Assembly (NCBI RefSeq): GCF_002019795.1 | Contig: NZ_KV917381.1 | Span: 574,001 to 638,000, forward strand | DNA length: 64,000 bases | Direction of reading: 5' to 3' | Source of the DNA: Bacillus alkalicellulosilyticus | GTDB lineage: Bacteria; Bacillota; Bacilli; Bacillales; Bacillaceae_F | Shown: one piece after another, positions 9,813 through 19,190 of the stretch | Layout: every line of letters starts with the position of its first letter | Position numbering within the stretch: position 1 is the stretch's first letter | Notes under the pieces: generated by a model | Database searches by the model: none | Told to the model about the DNA's origin: nothing | The model's input: only the letters and a program-made list of their open reading frames with translations | Made by a program: the position numbers and the translations under genes

Positions 9813-9850
9813 GGTGGTGCCTGTTCGGGTGGTGACAGGCACCACCCGAA
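9812..9850. repeat. GGTGGTGCC repeat with two mutually exclusive hairpins
   Basis: The arms GGGTGGTGCCTGT (9812-9824) and ACAGGCACCACCC (9835-9847) pair perfectly. Alternatively, TTCGGGTGGTG (9824-9834) pairs perfectly with CACCACCCGAA (9840-9850). The right arm is shared, so only one can form at a time. It lies between the small membrane gene and the lacI-type promoter. Confidence 0.85.
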
Positions 9851-9869
9851 AAATGTCGAAAAAAAGGGG

Positions 9870-9918
9870 TTGACGGCGTTGGTGAATGATGTATATAATC
9901 AAACCGAAAGCGCTTCCG
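9870..9918 (+). promoter_or_regulatory. Sigma-A promoter and operator of the LacI-type gene
   Basis: TTGACG (9870-9875) and TATAAT (9894-9899) are 18 bp apart. The palindromic CCGAAAGCGCTTCCG (9904-9918) follows directly, over the expected transcription start, which suggests autorepression by the LacI-type regulator or control by CcpA. Confidence 0.8.
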
Positions 9919-9940
9919 ATTTTAGCAAAGGGGCATTACT

Positions 9941-10948
9941 ATGACTACAATCTATGATATAGCAAAAAAGACAGGTTTTTCGATTACAACCGTATCAAGA
10001 GCGTTAAACAACTATACAGATGTAAGCGAAAAAACGAAAAAGAAAATACTTGAAGCAGTAGAAGAGATGGGGTACTATCCAAACAATGTTGCCCGTTCTT
10101 TGACAATGAAAAAAACATTTACGATTGGGGTAATCTTTGTTGAAGACTTAGGGATAGGAATGAAACATCCCTTTTTTGGAGGAGTTATTGAGAGTTTCAA
10201 ACAACAGGTAGAGAAGGTTGGCTATGATGTTATCTTCTTAAGTAAGCATTTGGGTGGAGAAGAAAAGAGTTATATCCAACATGCACTTCATCGCGGGGTC
10301 GACGGCGTAGTCATCTTCAGCTCAGAAAAGGATGACATAGAAGTACAAAAATTAATAGACTCATCTTTGCCAACAGTCGTAATTGATTTATATAGTAAGA
10401 AATCTAGCGTTGTATATAGCGATAATGTTCACGGGAGTGAATTAGCCGTGCAGCATCTCTATGATTTAGGTCATCGAAAAATCGCTCATATTTACGGACA
10501 TCAAGCTTCATTTGCTGGTTTAGAAAGACTAAAGGGATTTTATAGCGCAGTTAAAAAACTTGGGCTCACAATACCAGATTCATATATCGTAGACGGACAT
10601 TACTTTTCCTATGAAAAGGGCTATTCTGCGATGGAAACACTATTATCGCTTGAAGACAGGCCAACTGCAGTATTTGTTGCTGGAGACTTAATGGCCATTG
10701 GAGCGATATCAGCGATACGAACTTTTGGTTTACAGGTTCCAGACGACATATCCATTATTGGTTTTGATGATATTGAATTAGCCAAATATATCACACCAGC
10801 CCTAACAACAATTAAGCAAAATACAGATTTAATCGGGGAAAGTGCTGCAGATGCACTATTAAATCAAATAGACAAAAAAAATAAAGTATACACCGCCGTT
10901 ACGATTCCTGTTGAACTAGTCATAAGGGATTCGACAAAAGCAATCTAA
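9941..10948 (+). CDS. LacI/GalR-family transcriptional repressor
   Basis: This 335-residue regulator has an N-terminal LacI helix-turn-helix (TIYDIAKKTGFSITTVSRAL) and hinge region up to about residue 60, then a periplasmic-binding-protein-like effector domain (TIGVIFVEDL, IIGFDDIELAKYITPALTTI). It precedes the sugar ABC transporter genes and has a GAAAGCGCTTCC palindrome in its own promoter. Related palindromes lie before the binding-protein gene and before the distant GH3 gene. It is therefore probably the local regulator of beta-glucoside or oligoglucan use, relieved by an imported sugar. The inducer cannot be read from sequence. Confidence 0.93.
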   Translation: MTTIYDIAKKTGFSITTVSRALNNYTDVSEKTKKKILEAVEEMGYYPNNVARSLTMKKTFTIGVIFVEDLGIGMKHPFFGGVIESFKQQVEKVGYDVIFLSKHLGGEEKSYIQHALHRGVDGVVIFSSEKDDIEVQKLIDSSLPTVVIDLYSKKSSVVYSDNVHGSELAVQHLYDLGHRKIAHIYGHQASFAGLERLKGFYSAVKKLGLTIPDSYIVDGHYFSYEKGYSAMETLLSLEDRPTAVFVAGDLMAIGAISAIRTFGLQVPDDISIIGFDDIELAKYITPALTTIKQNTDLIGESAADALLNQIDKKNKVYTAVTIPVELVIRDSTKAI

Positions 10949-10963
10949 TATAAAATGATTAAT

Positions 10964-11030
10964 TCGAAGCCTTCATAGAATAGTTGTCTATCAATTGTTC
11001 TACTAACAGGCTTCGATACATATATTTTTT
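10964..11030 (+). terminator. Terminator after the LacI-type gene
   Basis: TCGAAGCCT (10964-10972) pairs with AGGCTTCGA (11008-11016), with partial inner pairing, and a TATATTTTTTT run follows. Confidence 0.65.
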
Positions 11031-11040
11031 TAAAACATAC

Positions 11041-11175
11041 CCAAAGCGCTTTCGTTTTAAAGTAAATCGAAAGCGCTTTGGATAAAGCTTATCTTCACTG
11101 TCTCAACTTAAAATTGTTTCAATAGCGCTTAATAGTACTAGATTATTTTCAAACATTATGCCGAAAGCGCTTTGG
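11041..11175 (+). promoter_or_regulatory. Operator cluster upstream of the sugar importer
   Basis: Three copies of the palindromic core AAAGCGCTTT are present at 11041-11054, 11068-11081 and 11161-11175, with a half-like AATAGCGCTTAA near 11121. The first two are perfect inverted copies of each other (CCAAAGCGCTTTCG and CGAAAGCGCTTTGG) and could also fold into a 14-bp hairpin. Multiple operators 90-120 bp apart fit DNA looping by the LacI-type repressor. CcpA binding is possible because the core resembles a cre site. Confidence 0.75.
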
Positions 11176-11214
11176 AAATATATATTCTTTTTTAAGAAAA
11201 GGGGGAAATGTAAG

Positions 11215-12549
11215 GTGAAAAAAGTATGGAGTTTGGTAGCAGCATCAATTCTTAGTGTGGGTCTACTCGCAGCTTGTAGTGGGGAAAGTAGCAGTTCTGA
11301 AGGAGGAAGCAATAGCGGTTCAAAGGAAAAATTAACAATTTGGTCTTTTACTGACGAACTAGAAGATGCGATTGAGGTATTCGAGTCTCGTCATGATGTG
11401 GATGTGGAGTTAACGATTATACCAATTGAAGATTATCCAACCCGTTTACGACCAGTTCTTGAAAGTGGAAGTGGCGCACCAGATATTTTTACAGGAGAAA
11501 TGGCATTTATCAAAGATTGGGTAGAGCAGGATTATTGGGAAAACCTTTCAGCAGACCCGTACAATGTTGATTCACTTAGAGGAGATTTTGTTGAGTATGT
11601 TTTTGATTTAGGTAAAAATTCAAACGGTGAAGTGAAAGCGTTATCATGGCAAACAACACCAGGTGGTATTTATTTTAGAAGAAGTATTGCTAAAGAAGTT
11701 CTTGGTACAGATGACCCAAGTGAAATCGGCAATATGTTTACCTCAATGGATGGTTTATATGAAGTCGGGGAAAAAATGAAAGCTGCCGGTTATCGCCTAT
11801 TTCCTGATGAAGGAGCGGTTCGTTGGTTTGCCCAAGGACAAAACCCTCAGCCATGGGTTAATGAAAAAGATGAACTTATCATGTCAGAAGGACGTATGAA
11901 CCATTTTGATTATGCAAAACAACTTCGTGAGTTAGACTTAACTGCATTTGCTCCAGAATGGTCACCAGCTTGGTTCGCGGCAATGGATGGACCAATAAAT
12001 TATAATGCCGGTTGGGATGAGGTTGATGAGAATGCTTCAAATGAGGTAGAGGTGTTTGCTTATGCGTTACCGACATGGGGACTTCATAGTGTGTTAAAGC
12101 TTAATACAGAAGAAACATATGGAGACTGGGCAGTAACGAACGGACCGAACCCGTACTTCTGGGGTGGAACATGGGTCGGTATTTACAGTAATTCCGATAA
12201 AAAGGAACTAGCTTGGGAGTTTGTAAAAATGATGACTCATGATGAAGAGTTCTTAACAGATTGGGCTACAGAAACTGGGGATGTCCTTTCTTACTTACCA
12301 GTTACGAGCAAAATTAAAGATGACTTCAGTGATGAGTTTTTAGGTGGACAAAATAACTACACGTTCTTCCTTGAAGAAGCTCAGTCGATTAATCCAGGTA
12401 TTGTAACGAGATATGATCAGCAAATTGATGCCATGTTTGGAAATGCAGTGGGCGATTATGTGGAAGGTGCAAAAACAAAAGAAGAAGCCATTCAAGATTT
12501 TTATAATGCTGTCAAAAATGCATATCCTCACATTGAATTACCTAATTAA
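11215..12549 (+). CDS. Sugar ABC transporter substrate-binding lipoprotein
   Basis: This 444-residue extracellular family 1 solute-binding protein has a lipoprotein signal ending LLAAC, with Cys21 as the lipidated residue, followed by a Ser/Gly-rich linker. GTG 11215 is chosen because it follows a purine-rich GGGGGAAATG site and gives a normal signal peptide. The mature part (LTIWSFTDELEDAIEVFE... TPGGIYFRRSIAKEV) fits carbohydrate-binding proteins of CUT1 importers. It is followed by two permease genes but no ATPase; such systems commonly use a shared MsmX-type ATPase encoded elsewhere. Neighbouring GH1 and phosphorylase genes point to a beta-linked gluco-oligosaccharide ligand. Confidence 0.93.
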   Translation: MKKVWSLVAASILSVGLLAACSGESSSSEGGSNSGSKEKLTIWSFTDELEDAIEVFESRHDVDVELTIIPIEDYPTRLRPVLESGSGAPDIFTGEMAFIKDWVEQDYWENLSADPYNVDSLRGDFVEYVFDLGKNSNGEVKALSWQTTPGGIYFRRSIAKEVLGTDDPSEIGNMFTSMDGLYEVGEKMKAAGYRLFPDEGAVRWFAQGQNPQPWVNEKDELIMSEGRMNHFDYAKQLRELDLTAFAPEWSPAWFAAMDGPINYNAGWDEVDENASNEVEVFAYALPTWGLHSVLKLNTEETYGDWAVTNGPNPYFWGGTWVGIYSNSDKKELAWEFVKMMTHDEEFLTDWATETGDVLSYLPVTSKIKDDFSDEFLGGQNNYTFFLEEAQSINPGIVTRYDQQIDAMFGNAVGDYVEGAKTKEEAIQDFYNAVKNAYPHIELPN

Positions 12550-12631
12550 AATAGTGTGCAAGGGGGAGCTAAGTCTCCCCTTTATGACTTCAGTTATTTA
12601 AGCGTTTTTCTGATGAGAGGGGGAGTTGAGA

Positions 12632-13522
12632 ATGAAAAGAATAGACTACTATGGGTATGCCTTTATTTTGCCCTTTTTTCTCGTTTTTGTTACGTTTACG
12701 ATTTATCCTATTCTCTTAACTTTTTATTATAGTTTTACAAGTTACTCAGGGATGGGAAGCCCAGATTTTATTGGGTTAGCTAACTATGCAAGGCTTGTGA
12801 CCGATACATTTTTTCTACAGGCTTTCTTCAATACGCTTTATATTTGGGGAATTAATTTTATCATCCAAATTGGGATTGCCTTGTTATTAGCCATTTTATT
12901 TTCTGACATTCGACTAAAGATGAAGGGGCTTGGCTTTTTTCGGGCCGTATTTTACTTACCTAACTTGATAACGATTGCTTCCGTTGCTTTATTATTTGGT
13001 ATTTTACTAGATTGGCATCACGGAACAATTAACCATCTACTATTAGACTTAGGGATTATCTCACAACCTATTAACTGGCTTAATAATCCTACGACAGCAA
13101 GGTGGTCAGTGGCATTAATTGGGGCGTGGATGTGGTTTGGGCATACGTTTATCATTTTAATGGCTGGGATTTCTGGGATTTCAAAAGATTATTTTGAGGC
13201 CGCATTAATTGATGGCGCGAATCGTTTTCAAATGTTTATAAAAGTAACGCTACCTTTGTTAAAACCAATTTTACTTTATGTCTTAATTACATCACTTATC
13301 GGTGGACTGCAAATATTTGATTTACCGATGCTAATAACAGATGGACTAGGTGCTCCTCAAGGGTCTTTAAATACAATGGTTCTCTATTTATATAACCAAG
13401 CGTTCCGTTTTAATAATTATGGATACGCCGCAACAGTGGCTTATGGATTATTTGTAATAACCGTTCTTTTCTCATATGTCACATTTAAAGCGATGTACCG
13501 AAAAAGTGCGAAAGAGGGGTGA
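12632..13522 (+). CDS. Sugar ABC transporter permease, MalF/LacF type
   Basis: This 296-residue inner-membrane permease has six hydrophobic segments and the cytoplasmic EAA loop (AALIDGANRFQMFIKVTLPLLKP) that docks the ATPase. The ATG at 12632 is preferred over a TTG 6 bp earlier because AGAGGGGGAG lies at the right distance. It is 7 bp before the next permease gene and pairs with it to form the channel for the preceding binding protein. Confidence 0.93.
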   Translation: MKRIDYYGYAFILPFFLVFVTFTIYPILLTFYYSFTSYSGMGSPDFIGLANYARLVTDTFFLQAFFNTLYIWGINFIIQIGIALLLAILFSDIRLKMKGLGFFRAVFYLPNLITIASVALLFGILLDWHHGTINHLLLDLGIISQPINWLNNPTTARWSVALIGAWMWFGHTFIILMAGISGISKDYFEAALIDGANRFQMFIKVTLPLLKPILLYVLITSLIGGLQIFDLPMLITDGLGAPQGSLNTMVLYLYNQAFRFNNYGYAATVAYGLFVITVLFSYVTFKAMYRKSAKEG

Positions 13523-13528
13523 AGATAA

Positions 13529-14359
13529 ATGGAGAAGAGAAAGATTGTTAAAGGGATTATTTATATTATTTTAATCTTGCTTGTGGTTATCAGTTTTATC
13601 CCATTTTATATGATGATTATCAATGCAACTCGCTCGACGCAAGAAATGTTGCGCCATGGTTTCACGTTAGTTCCAGGTTCATCGTTACTAGAAAACTATG
13701 AAGTTCTTCTTAGCTATATGAATCTATGGCGTGGTTTTGCCAATAGCTTGTTCATTGCTGTATGCGTCACGATATTAAGCTCATACTTTTCTGCTTTAAC
13801 CGCCTATGGTTTTGCGATATATAAATTTAAAGGAAGTAATTTCTTATTTGTCACGGTGCTCGTGTTAATGATGGTTCCAGGACAATTAGGGCTTATCGGT
13901 TTCTATGATTTGATTAAAACAATGGGATTTCTTGATACGTATGTGCCTTTAATTATTCCAGCAATCTCATCCCCGTTTATTGTCTTTTTCCTACGTCAAT
14001 TTCTAGTGACAACGATGCATCGTTCATTGCTTGAAGCTGCTAGAATCGATGGTGCAGGAGAGCTATTAATCTTTCACAAAATTGCGTTTCCGATTTTAAT
14101 GCCAGCTGTAGCCACAATGGCGATTTTTACGTTCATTGGCTCATGGAATAACTACATTATGCCACTCGTTGTGTTATTCAGTCCTGAAAAATACACTTTA
14201 CCAGTTATGATGGGTGCTTTACGTGGGTCGCAAGTCGCTCAAAATTTAGGAGCGATGTATTTGGGGATTGCTATTTCCGTTGTTCCTATTATGATTGCGT
14301 TCTTATTTTTATCAAAATATATCATTAGTAGTATTTCTGCAGGTGCAGTAAAAGAATAA
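13529..14359 (+). CDS. Sugar ABC transporter permease, MalG/LacG type
   Basis: This 276-residue permease is the second channel subunit. It shows the MalG-type N-terminus (FIPFYMMIINATRSTQEM), six membrane segments, and the EAA loop (EAARIDGAGELLIFHKIAFPILMPA). It lies in one operon with the binding protein and the other permease, and 17 bp before the GH1 gene, so import and hydrolysis are co-expressed. Confidence 0.93.
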   Translation: MEKRKIVKGIIYIILILLVVISFIPFYMMIINATRSTQEMLRHGFTLVPGSSLLENYEVLLSYMNLWRGFANSLFIAVCVTILSSYFSALTAYGFAIYKFKGSNFLFVTVLVLMMVPGQLGLIGFYDLIKTMGFLDTYVPLIIPAISSPFIVFFLRQFLVTTMHRSLLEAARIDGAGELLIFHKIAFPILMPAVATMAIFTFIGSWNNYIMPLVVLFSPEKYTLPVMMGALRGSQVAQNLGAMYLGIAISVVPIMIAFLFLSKYIISSISAGAVKE

Positions 14360-14376
14360 ATGGAGAGGAGTCTAAA

Positions 14377-15711
14377 ATGAAACAGTTCGCTAACGAATTT
14401 ATATTTGGAACATCAACGTCTTCCTATCAAATTGAAGGGGCTTTTAATGAAGGTGGTCGAAGCTTATCCGTTTGGGATACTTTTTGTGCCATCCCAGGAA
14501 AGGTTTTAAATCAAGATAACGGGAACGTGGCTTGTGATCATTATCATCGCTATCAAGAGGACGTGCAACTAATTAAAGAACTTGGGGTTGATTCATATCG
14601 TTTTTCGATTGCCTGGCCCCGGATTTTTCCTGAAAAAGGGATTTATAACGAAGAAGGTATGCTGTTTTATAAACAACTCATTCACGAGTTAAACGAAGCT
14701 GGAATAAAACCATTCCCAACGTTGTATCATTGGGACTTGCCAATGTGGGCGTATGAAGAAGGAGGATGGGTCAACCGAGAATCCGTTTCTTGGTTTCTCG
14801 AATTTGCCAAAACATGTTTTGAACAACTCGATGAGCATGTGTTTTCATGGATTACCCACAATGAGCCTTGGTGTGCGAGCTTTTTAAGCTATCACCAAGG
14901 CTACCATGCTCCTGGTCATATGAATATAGAAGAAGGACTGAAGGCAGCACATCATATTTTATTATCTCACGGTGAAGCTGTTAAACTTCTTAAACAAGAA
15001 TTGCAATCAAGCACTCCAATTGGAATTACTCTGAATCTAGCACCAGCTTATGGAGTTAAAGATACTTATAATGATATGGTCGCTAGTAACAATGCCGATG
15101 GCTACACCAATCGCTGGTTTTTAGACCCGATTTTCAAAGGAAGCTATCCAATCGATATGGTTAACCTGTTTTCGAAGTATGTTCATGATTTTAGCTTTAT
15201 TCAAGTGCAAGACCTTGAAACGATATCAGTTCCTTGTGACTTTTTTGGTATTAACTATTATTCACGCGCGTTAGTAGAATTTGCGGGAAACCAAAGTTTG
15301 CTTTTTACTAATGCTTATTCCGATTATCCGAAGACGGTTATGGGCTGGGATGTGTCTCCTGAGGAATTTAAACAACTTATATACAGGTTGAGACGTGACT
15401 ACACGGACTTACCAATTTATATTACTGAGAATGGTGCAGCGTATGATGACATTTTGGAAGATGATGGGTCGGTGCATGATCAAGAGAGAGTCGATTATAT
15501 AAATCAGCACATCACTGCGATTCAACAAGTAAATGAAGAGGGACTAAACGTGGCAGGATACTTTTTATGGTCACTATTTGATAACTTTGAATGGGCTTTT
15601 GGCTATGAGAAGAGGTTTGGGATTTTTTACGTTGACTTTGCAACCCAACGAAGGTATTGGAAAGATAGTGCAAGGCAATATCAACAAATTATTAAAAATC
15701 GTGGATTGTAA
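14377..15711 (+). CDS. GH1 beta-glucosidase
   Basis: This 444-residue retaining glycosidase is of the usual GH1 length and has no signal peptide, so it acts in the cytoplasm on imported sugars. The acid/base is Glu163 in THNEPW and the nucleophile is Glu351 in ITENG. The N-terminal GTSTSSYQIEGA and C-terminal LWSLFDNFEWAFGYEKRFG blocks are typical. There is no phosphate-binding signature that would mark a 6-phospho-beta-glucosidase, and the neighbouring importer is an ABC system rather than a PTS, which fits unphosphorylated beta-glucosides. The GGAGAGG site precedes the ATG. Confidence 0.93.
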   Translation: MKQFANEFIFGTSTSSYQIEGAFNEGGRSLSVWDTFCAIPGKVLNQDNGNVACDHYHRYQEDVQLIKELGVDSYRFSIAWPRIFPEKGIYNEEGMLFYKQLIHELNEAGIKPFPTLYHWDLPMWAYEEGGWVNRESVSWFLEFAKTCFEQLDEHVFSWITHNEPWCASFLSYHQGYHAPGHMNIEEGLKAAHHILLSHGEAVKLLKQELQSSTPIGITLNLAPAYGVKDTYNDMVASNNADGYTNRWFLDPIFKGSYPIDMVNLFSKYVHDFSFIQVQDLETISVPCDFFGINYYSRALVEFAGNQSLLFTNAYSDYPKTVMGWDVSPEEFKQLIYRLRRDYTDLPIYITENGAAYDDILEDDGSVHDQERVDYINQHITAIQQVNEEGLNVAGYFLWSLFDNFEWAFGYEKRFGIFYVDFATQRRYWKDSARQYQQIIKNRGL

Positions 15712-15816
15712 CGAATAGGTTACACAAGTTCGAACAAATCATTGATCCGATTCATCTCAAATTGAAAAAAACGCTCAATAACTACGTAAAACTTTTAAGC
15801 AAAGGTAGGAGAACCC

Positions 15817-18800
15817 ATGTACCGTTTGACTGATAACCAACACTTTGAAATCAAACAGTTTCAACAATGTCCAACATTTTCAAGCTTTTTACCTGGAATA
15901 GCTGGAGTTAACGGGATCCCAATGTGGGTCTTTTATGTAAACCGTGGGCAAGCAATTGCTAGCTTTGGTGTGCAAGATAAGGATCATGCGATTATGGAAT
16001 TTTTCCCTGCGGATAAGTCCTATCAATTCGTACATCTAAATGGCTTTCGTACATTTCTTAAAATAACCGACCGCACTGAAACGGTTTTTATTGAGCCGTT
16101 TTCACCTCAAGATAAAAAGAACTCGAGCCATACCATGACGATTTCTGAAAATAAAATTAAACTTGACTATACGAACGAAAAACATGGGATTTCGATGATG
16201 GTTGAATACTTTATTCTTCCGCAATCCCCAATCGCTGGGCTCGTTCGCCATGTCACTTTGAAAAATATATCTTCAACAGAAAAACAAATTGAAATGCTAG
16301 ACGGTCTACCATCAATTCTCCCAAGTGGAGTTTTCAATGGGGCATACAAAGAGTTAGGACATACAATAAAAAGCTGGTTTGATGTATATAACCTGGAACA
16401 CAATATTCCGTTTTATAAGCTTCGGGGAAGTATGGAAGATAGTGCAGAAGTGAAGGAAGTTGAAAAAGGAAATTTCTACGCAAGTCTGTTGTCCTATCGA
16501 AACACTGAACAAAAGCTAAAGCCGATCATTGACCGAGATTTAGTGTTTGGTACAGATACCTCGTTACAAGTACCAGAACATTTTATTGATACATCAGTAG
16601 AAGCTATTCTTTCTGGTGAGGCTCATTCTACAAATAAGGTATCGTGTGGATTTAGTGGAGTTGTCGCAGACTTACAAGGTAATGAAGAGCTTCAATTAAT
16701 GACGATACTAGGACACGCTGAAAACAAAGAGAGAGTAAATGAATTTGCGACTACGCATTTATCGTTGTCTTATTTACTTTATGCTAAAGAAATAGCTGAA
16801 AGTATAACGGACGACGTAACCTCAAATGTAGCGACTAAAACCGCAAATCCTATCTTTGATGCCTATACACGTCAAAGCTTTTTAGATAATGGTCTTCGTG
16901 GTGGATTTCCAATGGTATTTCAAGACCAAGACAGAAAGAAAGTCTTTTACTTATATTCTAGGAAACATGGAGACTTAGAGCGAGATTATAATTTCTTTTC
17001 GATAAGCCCAACTTATTATTCGCAAGGGAATGGCAATTACCGCGACATCAATCAAAACCGGCGTTGCGATGTCTTTATTGAACCAAAGGTAGAAGATTAT
17101 AACATTAAACTTTTCATGAACCTTATTCAATTAGACGGCTATAATCCTTTAGTTGTAAAAGGAGTCCGCTTTTATCTAGAGGATGTAAGTAATGTCGCCC
17201 AGTTTGTTTCAATAAAAGATGAGGCAAAAGTTAACTCCTTTTTTTCGTCCTCCTTCACACCAGGGGAGTTGAAGCATTTTATCGAAAATGAAATGATTGA
17301 GCTTACCCTCCCTTTTGAACAATTTCTTTCTGAAACATTACTTTCTGCTGATGAAATTCCAGAAGCGGAGTATGGAGAGGGGTTTTGGATTGACCATTGG
17401 ACCTATAACCTAGACTTACTTGATAGTTACTTAACAATTTATCCTGATAAGAAAAATGAAATGGTGTTTGGGGATGGCTATTGCTTTTTTGACAGCCCTG
17501 TTAAAGTGAAAAAACGTAATGAAAAATATGTGACTAGCAACGGTAAGATGAGGCAATATCATGCTATTGAAAAGGATAAGGAAAAGCTCTCCCAAGCCAA
17601 TGCTAACAATGGCGTTTTATGGGTAAGAGAAAAATATGGCGAAGGTGACATTTATACAACAACGCTTTACTCGAAGTTGGTATTGTTAGCACTTGTGAAA
17701 ACAGCAACGATGGCACCGTATGGATTAGGAATTGAAATGGAAGCTGATAAACCAGGTTGGAATGATTCACTAAATGGCTTGCCCGGAATGTTTGGTGCCA
17801 GCACATCGGAGCTATTTGAACTTAAACGTCTCCTTACTCTTTTGCTTGAAATAGAGAATGAAAAGAAAGTAGGCATTCCAGTGGAGGGAGACAGGCTCTT
17901 CCAAGAGGTTGTTGCAGAAATGAAGAAGCTTCAAACGTTAGAGATTGATGAAAATAAATATTGGAACAACATCACTGAAATCCGGGAAGCTTATCGAAAC
18001 GAAGTATATCGTGGAATTAAAGGGAAAGATGTGAGTTATTCTTTAACGAATCTTAAGCCAATGCTTACTCTTTTGTTACAGCGAGTGGAAAGCGGAATCG
18101 AAAGACTTTCAGATTACGGTGAATTGCCACCTACTTATTTTTACTTTACACCTACAATCAACGATAAGGACGAAATGACATGGCAACCTTATCCTGTCAC
18201 ACCTTTTTTAGAAGGTATCGTTAAATCTTTAAAAGTGAAAGACGATAAAGAGCAAGCGATGAAATTGTATCAGGCCGTTCGAAAATCAGACATATATGAT
18301 AAAAAACTTCAGATGTACAAGACATCTATGTCCATTAAGGACGAACCAAATGAATTAGGAAGAGCCCATGCGTTTACACCAGGGTGGCTTGAAAATGAAT
18401 CAGTTTTTTTACACATGGAATATAAATATTTGCTAGCTGTGTTGAAATCTGAACTATATGAACCATTTTTTGAAGATATGAAGCATGCTCTTATTCCATT
18501 TATAGACCCTGACATGTATGGCAGAAGTATATTGGAGAATTCATCATTTATTGCAAGCAGTGCTAACCCAGACACAAGTCTACATGGTAGAGGATTCGTG
18601 TCGAGATTAAGTGGATCAACAGTAGAATTTCTAAATATGTGGTTTGAGATGTTCGCAGGAAAAAAGCCATTTACTATAGATGATGCCCAAAGTTTAATTT
18701 GCCAATTAAAGCCGATCCTTCCATATTGGCTATTTGATGAAAGCGGGGAAGCATCTTTTACATTCCTAGGTTCTTGTAACGTCACATATGTAAATGAAAG

Positions 18801-18963
18801 TCGTAAAAATACATTTGGGACGAATGGGGTCAACCCAGTTGAATACGAACTCACATATCAAACTGGTGAAACGAAAGTTATTCAAGGCTCAAGCGTTGAG
18901 GGGACACATGCTTTATCAATAAGAGATGGTAAGGTAGAACAAATAAGAGTCATATTACGCTAA
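15817..18963 (+). CDS. Large GH94/GH149/GH161-type oligoglucan phosphorylase
   Basis: This 1048-residue cytoplasmic protein resembles the large inverting glycoside phosphorylases. The GWNDSLNGLPGMFG motif around residue 647 contains the likely catalytic Asp650, equivalent to the WND region of GH94 enzymes. An N-terminal beta-sandwich-like part and an (alpha/alpha)6 catalytic part are expected. Its length excludes ordinary cellobiose phosphorylase (about 800 residues) and matches 1,2-beta-oligoglucan phosphorylase (GH94) or beta-1,3-glucan phosphorylases (GH149, GH161). The choice cannot be made by eye. It is last in the importer-GH1 block, 105 bp after GH1, and would release glucose-1-phosphate from imported oligoglucans. 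Confidence 0.78.
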   Translation: MYRLTDNQHFEIKQFQQCPTFSSFLPGIAGVNGIPMWVFYVNRGQAIASFGVQDKDHAIMEFFPADKSYQFVHLNGFRTFLKITDRTETVFIEPFSPQDKKNSSHTMTISENKIKLDYTNEKHGISMMVEYFILPQSPIAGLVRHVTLKNISSTEKQIEMLDGLPSILPSGVFNGAYKELGHTIKSWFDVYNLEHNIPFYKLRGSMEDSAEVKEVEKGNFYASLLSYRNTEQKLKPIIDRDLVFGTDTSLQVPEHFIDTSVEAILSGEAHSTNKVSCGFSGVVADLQGNEELQLMTILGHAENKERVNEFATTHLSLSYLLYAKEIAESITDDVTSNVATKTANPIFDAYTRQSFLDNGLRGGFPMVFQDQDRKKVFYLYSRKHGDLERDYNFFSISPTYYSQGNGNYRDINQNRRCDVFIEPKVEDYNIKLFMNLIQLDGYNPLVVKGVRFYLEDVSNVAQFVSIKDEAKVNSFFSSSFTPGELKHFIENEMIELTLPFEQFLSETLLSADEIPEAEYGEGFWIDHWTYNLDLLDSYLTIYPDKKNEMVFGDGYCFFDSPVKVKKRNEKYVTSNGKMRQYHAIEKDKEKLSQANANNGVLWVREKYGEGDIYTTTLYSKLVLLALVKTATMAPYGLGIEMEADKPGWNDSLNGLPGMFGASTSELFELKRLLTLLLEIENEKKVGIPVEGDRLFQEVVAEMKKLQTLEIDENKYWNNITEIREAYRNEVYRGIKGKDVSYSLTNLKPMLTLLLQRVESGIERLSDYGELPPTYFYFTPTINDKDEMTWQPYPVTPFLEGIVKSLKVKDDKEQAMKLYQAVRKSDIYDKKLQMYKTSMSIKDEPNELGRAHAFTPGWLENESVFLHMEYKYLLAVLKSELYEPFFEDMKHALIPFIDPDMYGRSILENSSFIASSANPDTSLHGRGFVSRLSGSTVEFLNMWFEMFAGKKPFTIDDAQSLICQLKPILPYWLFDESGEASFTFLGSCNVTYVNESRKNTFGTNGVNPVEYELTYQTGETKVIQGSSVEGTHALSIRDGKVEQIRVILR

Positions 18964-18979
18964 AAGGTACCTATTAAAA

Positions 18980-19017
18980 AGGACATGTCTACACCATAGG
19001 CAAGTCCTATTTTTTTA
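18980..19017 (+). terminator. Terminator after the large phosphorylase gene
   Basis: AGGAC and GTCCT close an imperfect stem with inner TG-CA and CT-AG pairs, followed by a run of T residues at 19011-19017. Confidence 0.55.
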
Positions 19018-19093
19018 ACAAAAATAGCTAGTTTCATACCCGAATAGCGTTAAAAATAGGCTTGTACGAAGTTAGACGAATGTTTAAATTCCA

Positions 19094-19122
19094 TTGACAC
19101 TCAAGGTTTTCAATTATATACT
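19094..19122 (+). promoter_or_regulatory. Sigma-A promoter of the sulfonate/nitrate-type importer
   Basis: TTGACA (19094-19099) and TATACT (19117-19122) are exactly 17 bp apart. A small hairpin, GGTAAG/CTTACC (19151-19172), lies in the leader before the GTG start at 19191; its role is unknown. Confidence 0.8.
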
Positions 19123-19190
19123 TAAACACATGTAAAAAGCCGAGTAAAAAGGTAAGGATAGTTTTTCTTACCATAAAAGGGGGCTATGAC

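Noticed and set aside
11041-11081. Ordinary terminator formed by the two inverted operators
   Set aside because: The stem is followed by GATAAAGC rather than a T-run, and each arm alone matches the repeated operator, so operators are the better reading.
18309-18854. 181-residue frame antisense to the large phosphorylase gene
   Set aside because: It lies wholly inside a confident gene, has no ribosome binding site and no recognisable domain.
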